Positions 1 to 9,465 of a stretch of 16,864 nucleotides of DNA are shown here, piece after piece. The number at the start of each line of letters is the position of its first letter. Position 1 is the first letter of the stretch. The stretch covers positions 1 through 16,864 of the forward strand of contig JBIKLI010000059.1 in NCBI GenBank assembly GCA_044359885.1, written 5' to 3'. This stretch comes from CAIOSQ01 sp044359885. Lineage in GTDB: Bacteria; Pseudomonadota; Alphaproteobacteria; CACIAM-22H2. Below the pieces are notes generated by a model that was not told where the DNA came from, did not search any database, and was given only the letters and a program-made list of their open reading frames with translations. Both the position numbers and the translations under genes were made by a program.

Positions 1-1
1 G

Positions 2-1174
2 CGCCCGGGCTGGTCGCTGGCGCGCGACTTCTATCTCGATCCGGCGATCGCCGCGGCCGATCTCGCCGCGATCTGGCACCGGCGCTGGCTGTTCGTCGCC
101 CATGGCGCCGAACTGCCGGAGCCGGGCTCGCTCCTGGCGGTCGATGTCGGGGATCAGCCTGTGGTCCTGGTGCGGGGCCGGGACGGGGTCTTGCGCGCAT
201 TCGCGAATGTCTGCCGGCATCGCGGCTCGCGCATCTGCAGGCCCGGGCCAGGGCGCGCGCATCGCCTCGTCTGTCCCTACCATGCGTGGACCTACGATCT
301 CGATGGCACGCTGTGCAGCGACGTGCGCGGCCATGGCGCCGAAGCGGCCGGGCTTGGCCTCGGCGCCTATCGCGCCGAGGAGATCGGAGGGCTGGTCTTC
401 GTCTCGCTCGCCGACGATCCGCCCGACATCGCGCCGATGCGCGCGGCCTTCGCGCGCTGGCTGGCGCCGCAGGGCCTGGCGCGCGCCCGCATCGCGCACA
501 GCATCGAGTACCGCGTCGCGGCGAACTGGAAGGTGGTGTTCGAGAACAACCGCGAGTGCCTGCACTGCCCCGTCGCCCATCGCGAGTACATCAAGGCCAA
601 CTACGACATCCACCTGACCGATCCGCGCCGCGCCGCCGAGATCGCCGCGCGCGTCGGCTCCGAGGCCGCGCGCTGGGCCGGGATGGGACTGCCGGCGCCG
701 AGCCTGGCCTCGGACATGACGGCGTCGTGGTGGCGCGTGAACCGTACGCCGCTGGTGCCCGGCTTCGCGACCGAGAGCCTCGACGGCGCGCCGGTGGCGC
801 CGGTGATGGGCGACTATCCCACGCACGACGTCGGCACGCTGCGCGCGACGGTGTTCCCGAATTTCTGGATGCACGGTTCTGGCGACCATGCGGTGACGAC
901 ACGGCTGCTGCCCGACGGTCCCGAGACGACGCTGATCCGCGTCTGCTGGCTGGTCGACGGAGCGGCGCGCGAGGGCCAGGACTACGCGCTCGACCGGCTG
1001 CTGCCGTTCTGGCAACTGACCTCCGAGCAGGACTGGCAGATCTGCGAAAACGTGCAACGCGGCCTGCGCTCGGCCCGCTACCGGCCAGGCCCGTTCGAGA
1101 CCGAGAAGGAACGCAACGTCGCGCAGTTCGTCGGCTGGTATCTGGACGAACTGCGCGCGGTGGCCACGCCATGA
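2..1174 (+). CDS. Rieske [2Fe-2S] ring-hydroxylating-type oxygenase, alpha subunit, GbcA/CntA-like (5' partial)
   Basis: The frame is open from base 2, so the true start lies upstream. 390 residues are visible, and perhaps 20-40 are missing compared with relatives. The Rieske ligands are a CxH pair at 212-220 and a CxxH pair at 272-283, spaced as in the family. The mononuclear iron site is NNRECLHCPVAH, with the two His codons at 563-565 and 578-580; Asp 1031-1033 in EQDW is the probable carboxylate ligand. A Glu (554-556) sits where classical ring hydroxylases have the bridging Asp. That Glu with the following Cys-x-His-Cys is known from oxygenases that demethylate or cleave quaternary amines (glycine betaine, carnitine, stachydrine). 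Relatives usually have ECYHC; here Tyr is Leu. The stop overlaps the next start (ATGA), so the genes are probably translated together. The flavin/ferredoxin reductase partner is not in the window. The fold is certain; the substrate is inferred. Confidence 0.9.
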   Translation, partial: RPGWSLARDFYLDPAIAAADLAAIWHRRWLFVAHGAELPEPGSLLAVDVGDQPVVLVRGRDGVLRAFANVCRHRGSRICRPGPGRAHRLVCPYHAWTYDLDGTLCSDVRGHGAEAAGLGLGAYRAEEIGGLVFVSLADDPPDIAPMRAAFARWLAPQGLARARIAHSIEYRVAANWKVVFENNRECLHCPVAHREYIKANYDIHLTDPRRAAEIAARVGSEAARWAGMGLPAPSLASDMTASWWRVNRTPLVPGFATESLDGAPVAPVMGDYPTHDVGTLRATVFPNFWMHGSGDHAVTTRLLPDGPETTLIRVCWLVDGAAREGQDYALDRLLPFWQLTSEQDWQICENVQRGLRSARYRPGPFETEKERNVAQFVGWYLDELRAVATP

Positions 1175-3603
1175 CGGCGCCGGCGATCCCGGGGCAGGCC
1201 GCGATCGTGGTCGTCGGCGGCGGTGCCATCGGCTGCGCCATCGCCTATCACCTCGCGCGCCGCGGCGCGCGCGACGTGCTGCTGCTGGAGAGACGTCAGT
1301 TGACCCACGGCTCGACCTGGCACGCCGCCGGCCTGGTCGGGCAGCTGCGCAGTTCCAAGAACCTGACGCGGCTCATGCAGCGCTCGGTCGCGCTCTATCG
1401 CGCGCTTGAGGCCGAGACCGGCCAGGCCACCGGGTGGCACGGCGTCGGCAGCCTGCGGCTGGCGGCCAGCGACGAGCGCTGGGACGAATTGCGGCGCGCC
1501 GCGACCACGGGCAAGGGGTTCGGCTTCGACGTCCATCTGGTCTCGGCGGCGGAGGCGCAGCGGCTGCATCCGCTGCTCGCGGGCCGCGATCTGCGGGGCG
1601 CCGTCTGGGTTCCCTCCGACGGTTATGTCGATCCGGCCTCGCTGACCCAGGCGCTGGCCCGCGGCGCACGCATGCGCGGCGTCGCGATCCGCGAGGGTGT
1701 GCGCGTCGAGGGACTTCGGCGCCGGGGCCGCCGCGTGACGCATGTCCTCACCGAATTCGGCGCCATCGCGTGCGAGACCGTCGTCAACGCGACCGGCATG
1801 TGGGGGGCCGAGTTCGGCCGCATGGCGGGCGTCGGCATCCCCGTCTGTGCGCTCGAGCATCAATACGCGGTGACCGAGAAGATCGCGGGGCTTCCCGACG
1901 ACCTGCCGACCATGCGCGATCCCGACGGCCGGTTCTACGTCAAGCCCGAGGTCGGCGGCCTCGCGATCGGCGGCTGGGAAGACAGCACGCCGGTCTTCGG
2001 CGCAGGCGGCATCCCGCGCGATTTCGGCCCCGAATTGCTGCCCGGCGACTTCGATCGGTTCGGCCCGATCGGCGAGGCGGCACTGGCGCGCATGCCCGCC
2101 TTCGGCGACGCCGGCATCAAGTCGATGATCAACGGGCCGATCCCGGTCAGCGCCGACGGCGAGCCGATCATGGGCAAGGCGCCGGGCCTCGACAATGTCT
2201 TCGTCGCCTGCGGCTTCACCTCGGGCATCGCGGCGGCGGGCGGCGCGGGCGAGGCGATGGCGAACTGGATCCTCGACGGCGATCCGGGCTTCAACCTCTT
2301 CGCCTTCGACCTGCTGCGCTTCGGCGAGATCCATACCGCACCCGACTTCCTGCATGCGCGCGCGGTCGAGAGCTATGCCAGCTACTACGCGATCGCCTGG
2401 CCCGGCCACGAGCCTGCCAGCGCGCGTCCGGCGCGCACCAGCCCGCTCCACGACGTCCTGATCGCTCGGGGAGCGATCCATGGCAGCAAGTTCGGCTGGG
2501 AGCGCCCCAACGTCTTCGCGCCCGGCGCCGATCCGGCCGTCATCGAACGCCCCAGCTTCCGCCGCCCGGGCTGGTTCGAGGCCGTCGGTGCCGAGCATCG
2601 CGCGATACGCGAGCGCGCGGCGATGATCGACATGTCGTCCTTCACGAAGGTCGAGATCGAGGGGCCGGGGGCATGCGCCGCCCTGCAGCGCGTCGCCGCG
2701 AACGACCTCGACCGGCCGCCGGGCAGCATCGTCTACACGCAGTTCCTCAACGCGCGCGGCGGGATCGAGGCCGATCTGACGATCACGCGACTGGAGGAAG
2801 ACCGCTTCTATCTGGTAACCGGCAGCGCCTTCGGACCGCACGACCTCGCCCATCTCGACGCCCATCTGCCGCGCGACGGTTCGGTGCGCGTGCACGACGT
2901 CACGTCGGCGCGCGCGGTGATCGCGCTTTGGGGCCCCCTGGCGCGCGAGGTGCTCGCCGTCGCGAGCGCCAGCGACGTCGGGGACGCGGCCTGCCCGTAC
3001 ATGCAGGCGCGCGAGATCTGGATCGACCATGCCCGGGTGCGCGCGCTGCGCGTCAGCTATGTCGGCGAGCGCGGCTGGGAGCTGCACATGCGCGCCGAGG
3101 ACGCGCGCGCGGTCTACCGGCGGCTGCGCGCGGCGGGCGAGGCCTTCGGCGTCGCCGACGCGGGGTATCGCTGCGTGTCGAGCCTGCGCCTGGAGAAGCA
3201 CTATCTCTACTGGGGCGCCGACATCACGCCGGACGAGACGCCACTGGAGGCCGGGCTCGGCTTCTGCATCGCCTGGCGCAAGGGCGACTTCCTGGGCCGC
3301 GCCGCGCTTGAACGCCAGAGGGCGGCCGGCATCGAGCGGCGGCTGGCCTGGTTCGACGCGCCCGGCGACGCGCACTGGCATGGCGGCGAGGCGATCTGGC
3401 GCGGTGGGCGGATCGTCGGCACCGTCCGGTCGGGCGGCTACGGCCACACGCTGGGGCGCAGCCTCGCCTGCGGCTATGTCGCGCTGCGCGACCTCGAGGA
3501 TCATGGCGACGGGTTCGAGATCGAGGCCTTCGGCGCGCGCGTCGCGGTCGCGCGGCACGACCGAGCGCCGTACGATCCCGCCGGGGCGCGGCTGCGCGGC
3601 TGA
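1171..3603 (+). CDS. FAD-dependent dimethylglycine/sarcosine dehydrogenase-like protein with C-terminal GcvT folate domain
   Basis: An 810-residue flavoprotein of the DMGDH/SARDH family. The N-terminal DAO fold opens with the dinucleotide motif GGGAIGCAIAYHLARRG (residues 16-32). GSTWHAAG follows, in which His51 occupies the position of covalent FAD attachment in mitochondrial dimethylglycine dehydrogenase. After the central linker domain (about 380-430) come the GcvT domain (about 430-700) and GcvT C-terminal barrel (about 715-805), with YVGERGWELHM and TPLEAGLGF. In the family the flavin half oxidises an N-methyl group and the GcvT half traps it as 5,10-methylene-tetrahydrofolate. The start ATG overlaps the stop of the Rieske oxygenase gene, which points to consecutive demethylation steps, for example glycine betaine to dimethylglycine to sarcosine. 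Dimethylglycine, sarcosine or another N-methyl substrate cannot be separated by reading. The end lies 15 bases from the convergent moeA end. Confidence 0.9.
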   Translation: MTAPAIPGQAAIVVVGGGAIGCAIAYHLARRGARDVLLLERRQLTHGSTWHAAGLVGQLRSSKNLTRLMQRSVALYRALEAETGQATGWHGVGSLRLAASDERWDELRRAATTGKGFGFDVHLVSAAEAQRLHPLLAGRDLRGAVWVPSDGYVDPASLTQALARGARMRGVAIREGVRVEGLRRRGRRVTHVLTEFGAIACETVVNATGMWGAEFGRMAGVGIPVCALEHQYAVTEKIAGLPDDLPTMRDPDGRFYVKPEVGGLAIGGWEDSTPVFGAGGIPRDFGPELLPGDFDRFGPIGEAALARMPAFGDAGIKSMINGPIPVSADGEPIMGKAPGLDNVFVACGFTSGIAAAGGAGEAMANWILDGDPGFNLFAFDLLRFGEIHTAPDFLHARAVESYASYYAIAWPGHEPASARPARTSPLHDVLIARGAIHGSKFGWERPNVFAPGADPAVIERPSFRRPGWFEAVGAEHRAIRERAAMIDMSSFTKVEIEGPGACAALQRVAANDLDRPPGSIVYTQFLNARGGIEADLTITRLEEDRFYLVTGSAFGPHDLAHLDAHLPRDGSVRVHDVTSARAVIALWGPLAREVLAVASASDVGDAACPYMQAREIWIDHARVRALRVSYVGERGWELHMRAEDARAVYRRLRAAGEAFGVADAGYRCVSSLRLEKHYLYWGADITPDETPLEAGLGFCIAWRKGDFLGRAALERQRAAGIERRLAWFDAPGDAHWHGGEAIWRGGRIVGTVRSGGYGHTLGRSLACGYVALRDLEDHGDGFEIEAFGARVAVARHDRAPYDPAGARLRG

Positions 3604-3618
3604 CCCCGCGCCTGCGCT

Positions 3619-4829
3619 TCAGACGCCGGCGAGCGCCTGGCGCAGCGGCATCGCCGTCACGCGGCTTCCGGCCGGCAGCGCCGGTGCGCCGGGCGGCCGC
3701 ATCAGCAGGGCGTCGGCGCGCGCGAGCACGCTCAGCATCGAACTGTCCTGACGCGCGAAGGCGGTCGCCACCTGCGCGCCGCCCGCGCCGCGCGCCAGCG
3801 TCGCGCGCAGATAGTCCTGGCGCTGGTCGTTGGCGGGCAGGGGCGCGCCCAGCACGGCGTCGATCTCGGGATGGGCCAGATCGGCGGCACCAAGCAGGCG
3901 CAGCAGCGCCGGGCGCAGGAACAGGACGCAGCAGACCATCGCCGAGACCGGGTTTCCGGGCAGCCCCAGCATCGGGACGCCGCCGACGCGACCGAACATC
4001 AGCGGCTTTCCCGGGCGCATCGCGATGCGCCAGAAATCGAGTTCGAGCCCGGCCTGCGCCAGCGCCGAGCGCACCAGGTCGCGCTCGCCGACCGAGGCGC
4101 CGCCGGTCGTCACCAGCAGGTCGGCGCCCGCGGCGCCGCGGGCCATTTCCTGCACCGCGTCGGCGCGGTCCGGCGCGATGCCCAGCTGGACCGGCTCGCC
4201 ACCCCAGCACCGCACGAAGGCGCCGATCGCCAGCGCGTTCGAGGAGACGATCTGGTTGGGTCCGATCGGATCGCCCGGCAGCACGATTTCGTCGCCGGTC
4301 GCAAGGATGGCCACGCGCGGGCGGCGCGCGACCTCCAGCCAGGGCCGGTTCATCGCCGCCGCGAGGCCAAGCTGGCGCACCCCGATCACGTCGCCCTTCG
4401 CGAGACCCCGGTCCCCGGCGCGGAAATCGAGTCCGGCCGGGCGGACATGGCGGCCGGTCGCCGTCGCCTCAAGCACCCGCACGCGCGCGCCGTCGGCTTC
4501 GGTGTTCTCCTGGATGACGACGGTGTCGGTGCCGGCCGGCACCGGCGCGCCGGTGAAGATGCGCACGCATTCGCCGGGGCCGACCGCGCCGTCGAAGGCG
4601 CCGCCGGCATGCGCGGCGCCGATGCGGCGCAGTTCGGCCGGCGCCTGCGCGACGTCCGCGCCGCGCACCGCGTATCCGTCCATGGCCGAGACCGCCGCCG
4701 GTGGCTGGGTCACGCGCGCGACCACGTCGGCGGCCAGCACCCGGCCCAGCGAGTCGGCGACCGGAACGGTCTCGCTGCCGCAGGGCTGCAGCGCGGCGAC
4801 GATGCGCGCGAGCGCGGTCTCGACCGGGA

Positions 4830-4833
<4 letters not shown>
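3619..4833 (-). CDS. moeA: Molybdopterin molybdenumtransferase MoeA
   Basis: 404 residues, the usual MoeA length. MoeA inserts molybdate into adenylylated molybdopterin, the last step of basic Mo-cofactor synthesis in the cytoplasm. Visible signatures are SAMDGYA (49-55), RIFTGAPVPAGTD (91-103), the MPT-binding fold with ATGDEI (178-183) and GGASVG (244-249), MRPGKP (272-277) and GLPGNPVS (290-297). The start is the ATG at 4833, which overlaps the moaC stop and has a GAGG seven bases upstream (4841-4844); the frame stays open further upstream, but only across moaC. It is the last gene of the trpD-trpC-moaC-moeA operon. In many alphaproteobacteria lexA follows moeA; here the convergent flavoprotein gene ends 15 bases away instead. 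Confidence 0.96.
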
Positions 4834-5308
<475 letters not shown>

Positions 5309-5312
<4 letters not shown>

Positions 5313-6115
5313 GCGCCGGTCTCCGGTGTCCCGAGCAGCGCGCGCGTCGCCGCCTCCAAGTCCGCCTGCCGCATCAGCGATTCGCCGACCAGCATCGCCT
5401 GCGCGCCGGCGGCGGCGACGCGCGCGACGTCCGCGGCCGAGGCGATGCCGCTCTCGGCGACCAGGAAGCGCCCGGCCGGCGCGCGCGCGGCCAGCCGCTC
5501 GAAGGTCGCGAGATCGACGCGCAGGCTGCGCAGGTCGCGGTTGTTCACGCCCAGCAGGGCGCCGTCCAGCGCCAGCGCCATGTCGAGTTCGAGAGGATCG
5601 TGGACTTCGGCCAGCACATCGAGGCCCAGGTCGCGCGCCAGCCGGTAGAGCGCGCCGCAGGTCGAGGGATCGAGGGCCGCCATGATCAGCAGCACGCAAT
5701 CGGCGCCCAGGGCGCGCGATTCGAGGATCTGGTAGGGATCCAGCACGAAGTCCTTGCGCAGCGCCGGCAGGCAGACCGCGGCGCGCGCGGCCACCAGATC
5801 CTCGTCGCGGCCCTGGAAATGCGGTCCCTCGGTCAGCACCGACAGCGCTGCGGCCCCGCCGGCCTCATAGGCGCGGGCGAGGACGGGCGGATCGAAATCG
5901 GCGCGGATCAGTCCTTTCGACGGCGACGCCTTCTTGATCTCGGCGATCAGCGCCGGCCGGCCGGGACGGGCCGCGCGTGCGAGCGCCGCCGCGAAGCCGC
6001 GCGGCGGGGGAAGCGTCGCGACGCGGGCCTCCAGCCAGGCGGCAGGAAGCCTGGCCGCGCGGGCGGCGACGTCGCGGCGCCGCAGCGCGCAGATCCGGTC
6101 GAGCGCGTCGCTCAT
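5309..6115 (-). CDS. trpC: Indole-3-glycerol phosphate synthase TrpC
   Basis: 268 residues, a complete monofunctional TrpC with no fused TrpF. It cyclises carboxyphenylamino-deoxyribulose phosphate to indole-3-glycerol phosphate in tryptophan synthesis. The (beta/alpha)8 motifs are in order: EIKKASPSKG (59-68, catalytic Lys61), SVLTE (92-96), LRKDFVLDPYQI (119-130, catalytic Lys121), AEVHD (169-173), GVNNRDL (189-195) and ESGI (221-224). The gene starts 10 bases after the trpD stop. A GAGG overlapping that trpD stop (near 6124-6128) lies about eight bases before the ATG, so translation is probably coupled. Its own stop overlaps the moaC start. Confidence 0.97.
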
Positions 6116-6125
6116 CGCCGCCGCC

Positions 6126-7163
6126 TCAGCCGGCGGGCGGCGTGTTGGTGATGGCGATCAGCTGCGACAGCGTCGCCATCGCGGCGCCGGAGTCGATCGC
6201 CTGCATGGCCAGCTGCGCGCCCTCGGCGAGGGTCTGGACCTTTTCCGCCACGATCAGCGCGGCGGCGGCGTTGAGCAGCACGATGTCCCGGAAGGCGCCC
6301 GGCTTGCCGCCCAGCAGCGCCATGATCGCCGCGCCGTTTTCGGCCGGCGTGCCGCCCTTGAGGTCGGCGATGTCGGCGCGCGGCAGGCCGGCATCCTCCG
6401 GCGCGATCGAGAAGCGCCGCACGGTGCCGCCGCGCAGCTCGGCAATCGCCGTCGGGCCGGTGGTGGTGATCTCGTCCATGCCGTCGCTGCCATGCACGAC
6501 CCAGGCGCGTTCGGAGCCCAGATTGCCGAGCGTCGCCGCCAGCGGCTCGATCCATCTTTCCGCGAAGACGCCCACCAGCTGGCGCCGCACCAGCGCCGGG
6601 TTGGAAAGCGGCCCCAGAAGGTTGAAGATCGTGCGCGTTCCCAGCTCCACGCGCGGACCGGCGACGTTGCGCATCGCGGCATGGTGCCGGGGAGCCATCA
6701 TGAAGCCGATCCGCGCTTCGGCGATCGCGCGTTCGATCGTGGCGAAATCGGCGTCGGTATTGACGCCCAGGACGGTCAGCACGTCGGCGGCCCCCGAGCG
6801 CGAGGACAGGGCGCGGTTGCCATGCTTGGCGACCGGCACGCCGCAGGCCGCGACCACCAGCGACGTGGCGGTCGAGACGTTCCAGGTGCCGATGGCGTCG
6901 CCGCCCGTTCCGACGATGTCGATGGCGTCGGCCGGCGCGCGGATCTTGGCCGCCTTGGCGCGCATCACGCCGGCGGCACCGGTGATCTCGTCGATGGTCT
7001 CGCCGCGGACCCTCAGGGCCATCAGGAAGCCGCCCATCTGGGCGGGAGTGGCGTTGCCGGACATCAGCGCCTCGAAGGCGGCGCGGGCCTCCTCCAGCCC
7101 GAGCGACCGACCGTCGGCCACGCGTGCGATCAGGGCCTTCATCTTGTCCATGTCGACGGTCAT
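6126..7163 (-). CDS. trpD: Anthranilate phosphoribosyltransferase TrpD
   Basis: 345 residues, complete. TrpD joins anthranilate to PRPP, giving phosphoribosylanthranilate, which reaches TrpC after isomerisation by TrpF. Motifs: GTGGD (85-89, PRPP pyrophosphate binding), NVSTAT (95-100), KHGNR (113-117), the HHAAMRNV region (160-167), GPLSNP (184-189) and DGMDE (227-231, metal binding). I chose the ATG at 7163, since it has a GAAGGG 12 bases upstream; Met5 is a possible alternative. It is the first gene of the operon. The anthranilate synthase genes trpE and trpG, which usually lie just upstream in related bacteria, are not here. A divergent copper ATPase gene lies there instead. Confidence 0.96.
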   Translation of the reverse strand: MTVDMDKMKALIARVADGRSLGLEEARAAFEALMSGNATPAQMGGFLMALRVRGETIDEITGAAGVMRAKAAKIRAPADAIDIVGTGGDAIGTWNVSTATSLVVAACGVPVAKHGNRALSSRSGAADVLTVLGVNTDADFATIERAIAEARIGFMMAPRHHAAMRNVAGPRVELGTRTIFNLLGPLSNPALVRRQLVGVFAERWIEPLAATLGNLGSERAWVVHGSDGMDEITTTGPTAIAELRGGTVRRFSIAPEDAGLPRADIADLKGGTPAENGAAIMALLGGKPGAFRDIVLLNAAAALIVAEKVQTLAEGAQLAMQAIDSGAAMATLSQLIAITNTPPAG

Positions 7164-7268
7164 CGCGCGGGGCCGCCCTTCGATCGGATGGGAACCCGAG
7201 TTTTCGGCGCTTTGCCGGGTCTTTGCAACCCTTTCGGCCGGCGCCGGACTGGCGCATATAAGGGGAGC
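7164..7268. promoter_or_regulatory. Divergent trpD / copA intergenic region
   Basis: These 105 bases must hold both the trp-moa operon promoter (minus) and the copA promoter (plus). A weak minus-strand candidate is TTGCAA (7223-7228), then 17 bases, then GAAAAC (7200-7205). On the plus strand TATAAG (7257-7262) runs straight into a purine-rich Shine-Dalgarno stretch, AGGGGAG (7261-7267), unusually close to the copA ATG. A GC palindrome (7238-7247, CCGGCGCCGG) lies mid-region and could be an operator, but I cannot match it to a known copper-regulator site. A reading frame towards trpD contains no Trp codons, so there is no sign of a classical trp leader-peptide attenuator. Confidence 0.45.
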
Positions 7269-9452
7269 ATGAGCGCGACCGTCACCTTCCGGATCGAGGG
7301 CATGACCTGCGCGGCCTGCGTCGCGCGGGTCGAGAAGGCCTTGCTGCGCGTTCCCGGCGTCGAGGCCGCCGCCGTCAGCCTTGCGACCGAGCGTGCGGAC
7401 ATCCGCATCGCCCGCCCCGAGGCCGAGGCGATCGCGGATCTGGCGGCGGCCATCGGCGCGGCCGGCTATTCTGGCCATCCGCTCGGGGCGGGCGCGGCGG
7501 GCGATGCCGGAACGATCTCGCGCCGGGACAAGCTGCGCGTCGGCGCAGGGCTGCTGCTGGCGCTGCCGCTGGTGGCGGAGATGCCGGCGCATTTCGGGAT
7601 GCCCGTGCCGCGTCTGCCGCCACTGCTGGCGCTGGCGCTGGCAGCCATCGTGCAGTTCTCCCCCGGGCTCGGTCTCGATTTCTACCGGGCGGCATGGTCC
7701 GCGCTGCGCGCCCGGGCCGGCAACATGGATCTGCTGGTCGCCATCGGCACCAGCGCCGCCTTTGCGGCAGGCGCGGTCGCGATCCTTCGCGACCCGTTCG
7801 GGCATCCCGTCCATTATCTCGAAGCTTCGACGGTGGTGATCGCCCTCGTCGTGCTGGGCCGGACCTTGGAGGCCCGCGCGCGGCGCGGCGCGGCGCGGGC
7901 GATCCGGGCGCTCGCCGCCCTCGCGCCGGACCGGGCGCGCGTCGAGCGCGACGGGCGCGAAAGCGAGGTCGCGGCCAGCGACGTGGCGCTCGGCGACATC
8001 GCGATCGTCCTGCCTGGCGAGCGGATCCCGGTCGACGGCGTCGTGCGCAGCGGCATCAGCCAGGCCGACGAGTCGCTGATCACGGGCGAAAGCCGGCCGG
8101 TCGAAAAGGTTCCGGGCGACCTGGCGATCGGCGGCAGTGTGAACGGCGATGGCATCCTGCGGATCGAGGCGCAGGCGGTGGGCGCGCGCACGACGCTGGC
8201 GCGAATCGTGGCGCTGGTGGAGCGCGCCCAGTCCTCGAAGGCGCCTGTCCAGAGGCTGGTCGACCAGGTGGCGGCCATCTTCGTTCCCGTCGTGCTGGCG
8301 TTGGCCGGAACGAGCTTCCTTGGATGGTGGCTGGTCGCCGGGGATGCCGGCACCGGTCTCTATGCGGCGGTCAGCGTCCTGGTGATCGCTTGCCCCTGCG
8401 CGCTTGGGCTCGCCACGCCGATGGCGGTCGTGGCCGGCTGCGGGGCTGCCGCACGCCATGCGATCCTGGTGAAGGACGCGGCCGCGCTCGAGCGCCTGGC
8501 CCAGGCTGACGCGGTCGTGTTCGACAAGACCGGCACCCTGACCGTCGGGCGGCCCGTGGTCGAGAAGCTGGTCGCTGCGCGTCCCGGCGGAGAAGATCAC
8601 CTGCTCGGACTGGCGGCCGCGGTCGAGCGCGGCAGCGCGCATCCGCTGGCGCGCGCGATCGTCGCCTGCGCGGCCGAGCGCGGCATCCGGCCGCCGACGC
8701 CGGCGCAGCTCGAGTCGATCCCGGGGCGCGGAATCAAGGCTCGGATCGACGGGGCGCTGGTCATCCTCGGCACGGCCGAACTGATGCAGCAGGCGGGGCT
8801 CGACATCTCGGGGCTCGACACGGCGGTCGCGGAATTCGACGCCCTGGGGCTGACCCGGGTCTTCGTGGCGCGCGACGGCGTGGTGATCGGCGCGATCGGC
8901 ATCGGCGACCCGATCCGGCCGGACGCCGCCGGCGCGATCGCCCGCCTTGCCGGCCGGGGTATGCGCGTCCTGATGGCGACCGGCGACGCGCAGGCGGCGG
9001 CGGCGCGCGTCGCGGCGGCGCTGGGCATCGGCGAGTTCCGGGCCGCGGCGCGGCCTCAGGCGAAGCTCGAACTGGTCGACGCGCTGAAACGCGAGGGGCG
9101 CGTGGTCGCCGTGGTCGGCGACGGGGTCAACGACGCGCCGGCGCTGGCTGCCGCGGATATCGGGCTCGCGGTCGGCGGCGGCGCGGACGCGGCGCTGGAG
9201 ACGGCGGGGGTCGCGCTGATGCGCGCCGACATCGCGCTGGTGGCCGACGCCATGGATCTGGCGCGTGCGACGCGGGCGCGGATCCGCGAGAACCTGTTCT
9301 GGGCGTCGGTGTTCAATCTCGCCGGCCTGCCGGCGGCGGCGCTGGGACTGCTCGACCCGATGATCGCCGGCGGCGCCATGGCCTTCTCGTCGCTGGCGGT
9401 GGTGCTCAATTCGCTGCGGCTGACGCGCTGGCGTCCGCCGCCGCGCGGTTGA
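7269..9452 (+). CDS. copA: Copper-translocating P-type ATPase (P1B-1, CopA-like)
   Basis: 727 residues with one N-terminal heavy-metal-associated domain (GMTCAAC, Cys14 and Cys17) followed by the P1B transporter core. It should export Cu(I) (or Ag) from the cytoplasm across the inner membrane using ATP. Landmarks: paired N-terminal membrane segments from about residue 89, actuator TGES (272-275), CPC in a membrane helix (375-377), phosphorylation site DKTGTLT (419-425), nucleotide-domain HP (458-459) and hinge GDGVND (617-622). The last helices carry a Cu(I)-type MxxSS as MAFSS (704-708). The preceding helix reads FNLAGLP where Cu(I) pumps usually have YN-x4-P. The ATG at 7269 is preferred because it directly precedes the metal-binding domain. 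It is followed after 13 bases by a polysaccharide deacetylase gene and then by a CxxC protein gene on the same strand. Confidence 0.94.
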   Translation: MSATVTFRIEGMTCAACVARVEKALLRVPGVEAAAVSLATERADIRIARPEAEAIADLAAAIGAAGYSGHPLGAGAAGDAGTISRRDKLRVGAGLLLALPLVAEMPAHFGMPVPRLPPLLALALAAIVQFSPGLGLDFYRAAWSALRARAGNMDLLVAIGTSAAFAAGAVAILRDPFGHPVHYLEASTVVIALVVLGRTLEARARRGAARAIRALAALAPDRARVERDGRESEVAASDVALGDIAIVLPGERIPVDGVVRSGISQADESLITGESRPVEKVPGDLAIGGSVNGDGILRIEAQAVGARTTLARIVALVERAQSSKAPVQRLVDQVAAIFVPVVLALAGTSFLGWWLVAGDAGTGLYAAVSVLVIACPCALGLATPMAVVAGCGAAARHAILVKDAAALERLAQADAVVFDKTGTLTVGRPVVEKLVAARPGGEDHLLGLAAAVERGSAHPLARAIVACAAERGIRPPTPAQLESIPGRGIKARIDGALVILGTAELMQQAGLDISGLDTAVAEFDALGLTRVFVARDGVVIGAIGIGDPIRPDAAGAIARLAGRGMRVLMATGDAQAAAARVAAALGIGEFRAAARPQAKLELVDALKREGRVVAVVGDGVNDAPALAAADIGLAVGGGADAALETAGVALMRADIALVADAMDLARATRARIRENLFWASVFNLAGLPAAALGLLDPMIAGGAMAFSSLAVVLNSLRLTRWRPPPRG

Positions 9453-9465
9453 GGCCGGCGGACCG

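Noticed and set aside
286..1170. Plus-strand upstream extension of the flavoprotein frame
   Set aside because: This part overlaps the Rieske oxygenase in another frame and reads as Arg-rich nonsense; the ATG at 1171 directly precedes the FAD-binding motif.
1078..3558. 826-codon open frame on the minus strand
   Set aside because: It is antisense to the DMGDH-GcvT gene, whose motifs are unmistakable. Its translation is Arg/Ala/Asp-rich with no domain, as expected from GC-rich codon use on the opposite strand.
7164..7268. trp attenuator leader peptide upstream of trpD
   Set aside because: The short frame reading towards trpD has no Trp codons and I see no competing hairpins with a T run.
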